NCBI GenBank assembly: GCA_009702305.1
Contig: WLIH01000161.1
Location: forward strand, 1-6,422
Origin: Actinomycetota bacterium
GTDB lineage: Bacteria > Actinomycetota > Actinomycetes > Propionibacteriales > Nocardioidaceae
Direction: 5' to 3'
DNA length: 6,422 nucleotides
In this document: in pieces, positions 5,592 through 6,422 of the stretch
Position numbering within the stretch: position 1 is the stretch's first letter
How the letters are laid out: each line of letters opens with the position of its first letter
The notes under the pieces: model-generated
The model's input: only the letters and a program-made list of their open reading frames with translations
What the model was told of the DNA's origin: nothing
The model's database searches: none
Program-made: the position numbers and the translations under genes

Positions 5592-5597
5592 TAGGGT
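5592..5597 (+). promoter_or_regulatory. Putative -10 element for the thioesterase gene (leaderless)
   Basis: TAGGGT, a good TAnnnT hexamer, ends 6 nt before the ATG at 5604, and no Shine-Dalgarno site is present between them. This suggests a leaderless mRNA starting at or near the ATG. Any -35 contact would fall just after the second terminator, where no clear box is seen. Confidence 0.6.
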
Positions 5598-5603
5598 CGT
5601 CGT

Positions 5604-6416
5604 ATGGCCTACGAGTTCGACACCCACATCGCGGTCACCCCACGTGACGATGACCGCTACGACGCCGTCCTCGACGAGGGATGGAGCGTCGGTGGCGGCA
5701 TCAACGGCGGATACCTGCTCGCGGTCGTCGGCAATGCCCTCAAAGCGCACCTGCCCACCAAGCCCGACCCGATCACCGTCAGCGCCTACTACCTCTCGGC
5801 CGCGGTCGCCGGTCCGGCCACGGTCGTCGTCGACGTACGCCGCGAGGGCGGTCGCACCGCCGTGGCGTCGATCGACCTGCAGCAGGACGGGGTCACCCGG
5901 ATCACCGCCCTGGCGACGTACGGCGACCTGTCCCGCGACGCCGGCGACGTGCGGACCACCGCCCCCGAGATCGAGCTGCCGCCCATCGAGCAGTGCGTCC
6001 GCAACACCGACGCGCCGCCGGAGGTGCTGGCGCTGGCGCCGATGATGCGTCGCTTCGACATGCGCTTCCCGGCCGACCAGGCCGGGTGGGCGGTCGGTGC
6101 TCCTGCCAAACAGGGCGTGCTGGGGGCGTGGTTCAAGCTGGCCGACGGTCGCGAGCCGGACCCGATCGAGCTGTTGATGGTCCTCGACGCGCTGCCCCCG
6201 GTCACCTTCGACCTCGGCCTGATCGGCTGGGCGCCCACCCTGGAGCTCACCGCCCACGTGCGTGCCCGGCCGGCGCCGGGCTGGCTCAAGGTGCGGCACG
6301 CGACCCGCAACATCGCCGGCGGCATGTTCGAGGAGGACTGCGAGATCTGGGACTCCGCTGGCCGCCTCGTCGCCCAGTCCCGCCAACTCGCCCTGCTGCC
6401 ACGCATGCCCGCCTGA
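5604..6416 (+). CDS. Double-hotdog acyl-CoA thioesterase-like protein (TesB-like, 4HBT_3 type)
   Basis: This 270-residue cytoplasmic protein has the layout of TesB-like acyl-CoA thioesterases, which cleave acyl-CoA to free acid and CoA. The N-terminal hotdog shows GWSVGGGINGGYLLAVVGNAL (26-46, the helix-start motif with NGGY), followed by the DPITVSAYYLSAAVAGPATV strands and RREGGRTAVASIDLQQDG. The second hotdog includes LLMVLDALPPV (190-200) and ends with LELTAHVRARPAPGWLKV, FEEDCEIWD (242-250) and AQSRQLALLP (257-266). D195 and Q258 or Q261 are candidates for the catalytic Asp and Gln of TesB, by position only. The length is near the usual 260-290. The start is supported by the -10 element 6 nt upstream. 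It is insulated from the upstream gene by two terminators and is probably independently expressed. Chain-length specificity cannot be told from the sequence. Confidence 0.88.
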   Translation: MAYEFDTHIAVTPRDDDRYDAVLDEGWSVGGGINGGYLLAVVGNALKAHLPTKPDPITVSAYYLSAAVAGPATVVVDVRREGGRTAVASIDLQQDGVTRITALATYGDLSRDAGDVRTTAPEIELPPIEQCVRNTDAPPEVLALAPMMRRFDMRFPADQAGWAVGAPAKQGVLGAWFKLADGREPDPIELLMVLDALPPVTFDLGLIGWAPTLELTAHVRARPAPGWLKVRHATRNIAGGMFEEDCEIWDSAGRLVAQSRQLALLPRMPA

Positions 6417-6422
6417 TCACCC

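Noticed and set aside
5511..6386. A 291-codon minus-strand frame opposite the thioesterase gene
   Set aside because: It runs through the second terminator hairpin and has Gly/Arg/Asp-rich shadow composition. The plus-strand gene has clear hotdog motifs.

Overview
The window is a high-GC (roughly 70% by eye) piece of an actinobacterial chromosome. A Nocardioidaceae-like host (Nocardioides or Aeromicrobium type) is my inference from the codon bias, the leaderless-looking promoters and the gene families. No mobile element, CRISPR array, tRNA or rRNA was seen.

Layout. On the minus strand, reading from the middle to the left edge, are a three-helix DUF202/YidH-type membrane protein (1755-1387), an acetamidase/formamidase-family amidohydrolase (1336-269), and the first 90 residues of an AtzH/HpxZ-like small protein (272 to beyond base 1). 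The last two overlap by the four bases GTGA, which suggests translational coupling. Divergently, on the plus strand, are a lipoprotein with two related beta-sandwich-like halves (1842-2537), a 328-bp regulatory intergenic region, and a large exported protein of 859 residues (2866-5445). The last has a Sec signal peptide, Ig/Big_1-like beta domains, and a C-terminal Ala/Lys-rich helical hairpin. Two strong hairpin terminators in tandem follow it, then a double-hotdog acyl-CoA thioesterase-like gene (5604-6416).

How the parts relate. The amidase and the AtzH-like protein look like one catabolic unit acting on a small amide, substrate unknown. The 859-residue protein has features of an abundant surface or S-layer-like protein. 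Its mature part has no Cys, Met, Trp or His. It has a clear Shine-Dalgarno site, a long leader, an extended -10 promoter next to a perfect 14-bp palindrome, and is insulated downstream by two hairpins. The four other complete genes have a -10-like hexamer 6-7 nt before their start codon, the pattern of leaderless transcripts.

The most interesting part is the surface-type protein and its upstream region. Its last 113 residues form two heptad-patterned helices joined at a Gly-Pro turn, and the turn end carries 16 basic and no acidic residues over 43 positions. I see no evidence of a multi-gene defence or other exotic system here.
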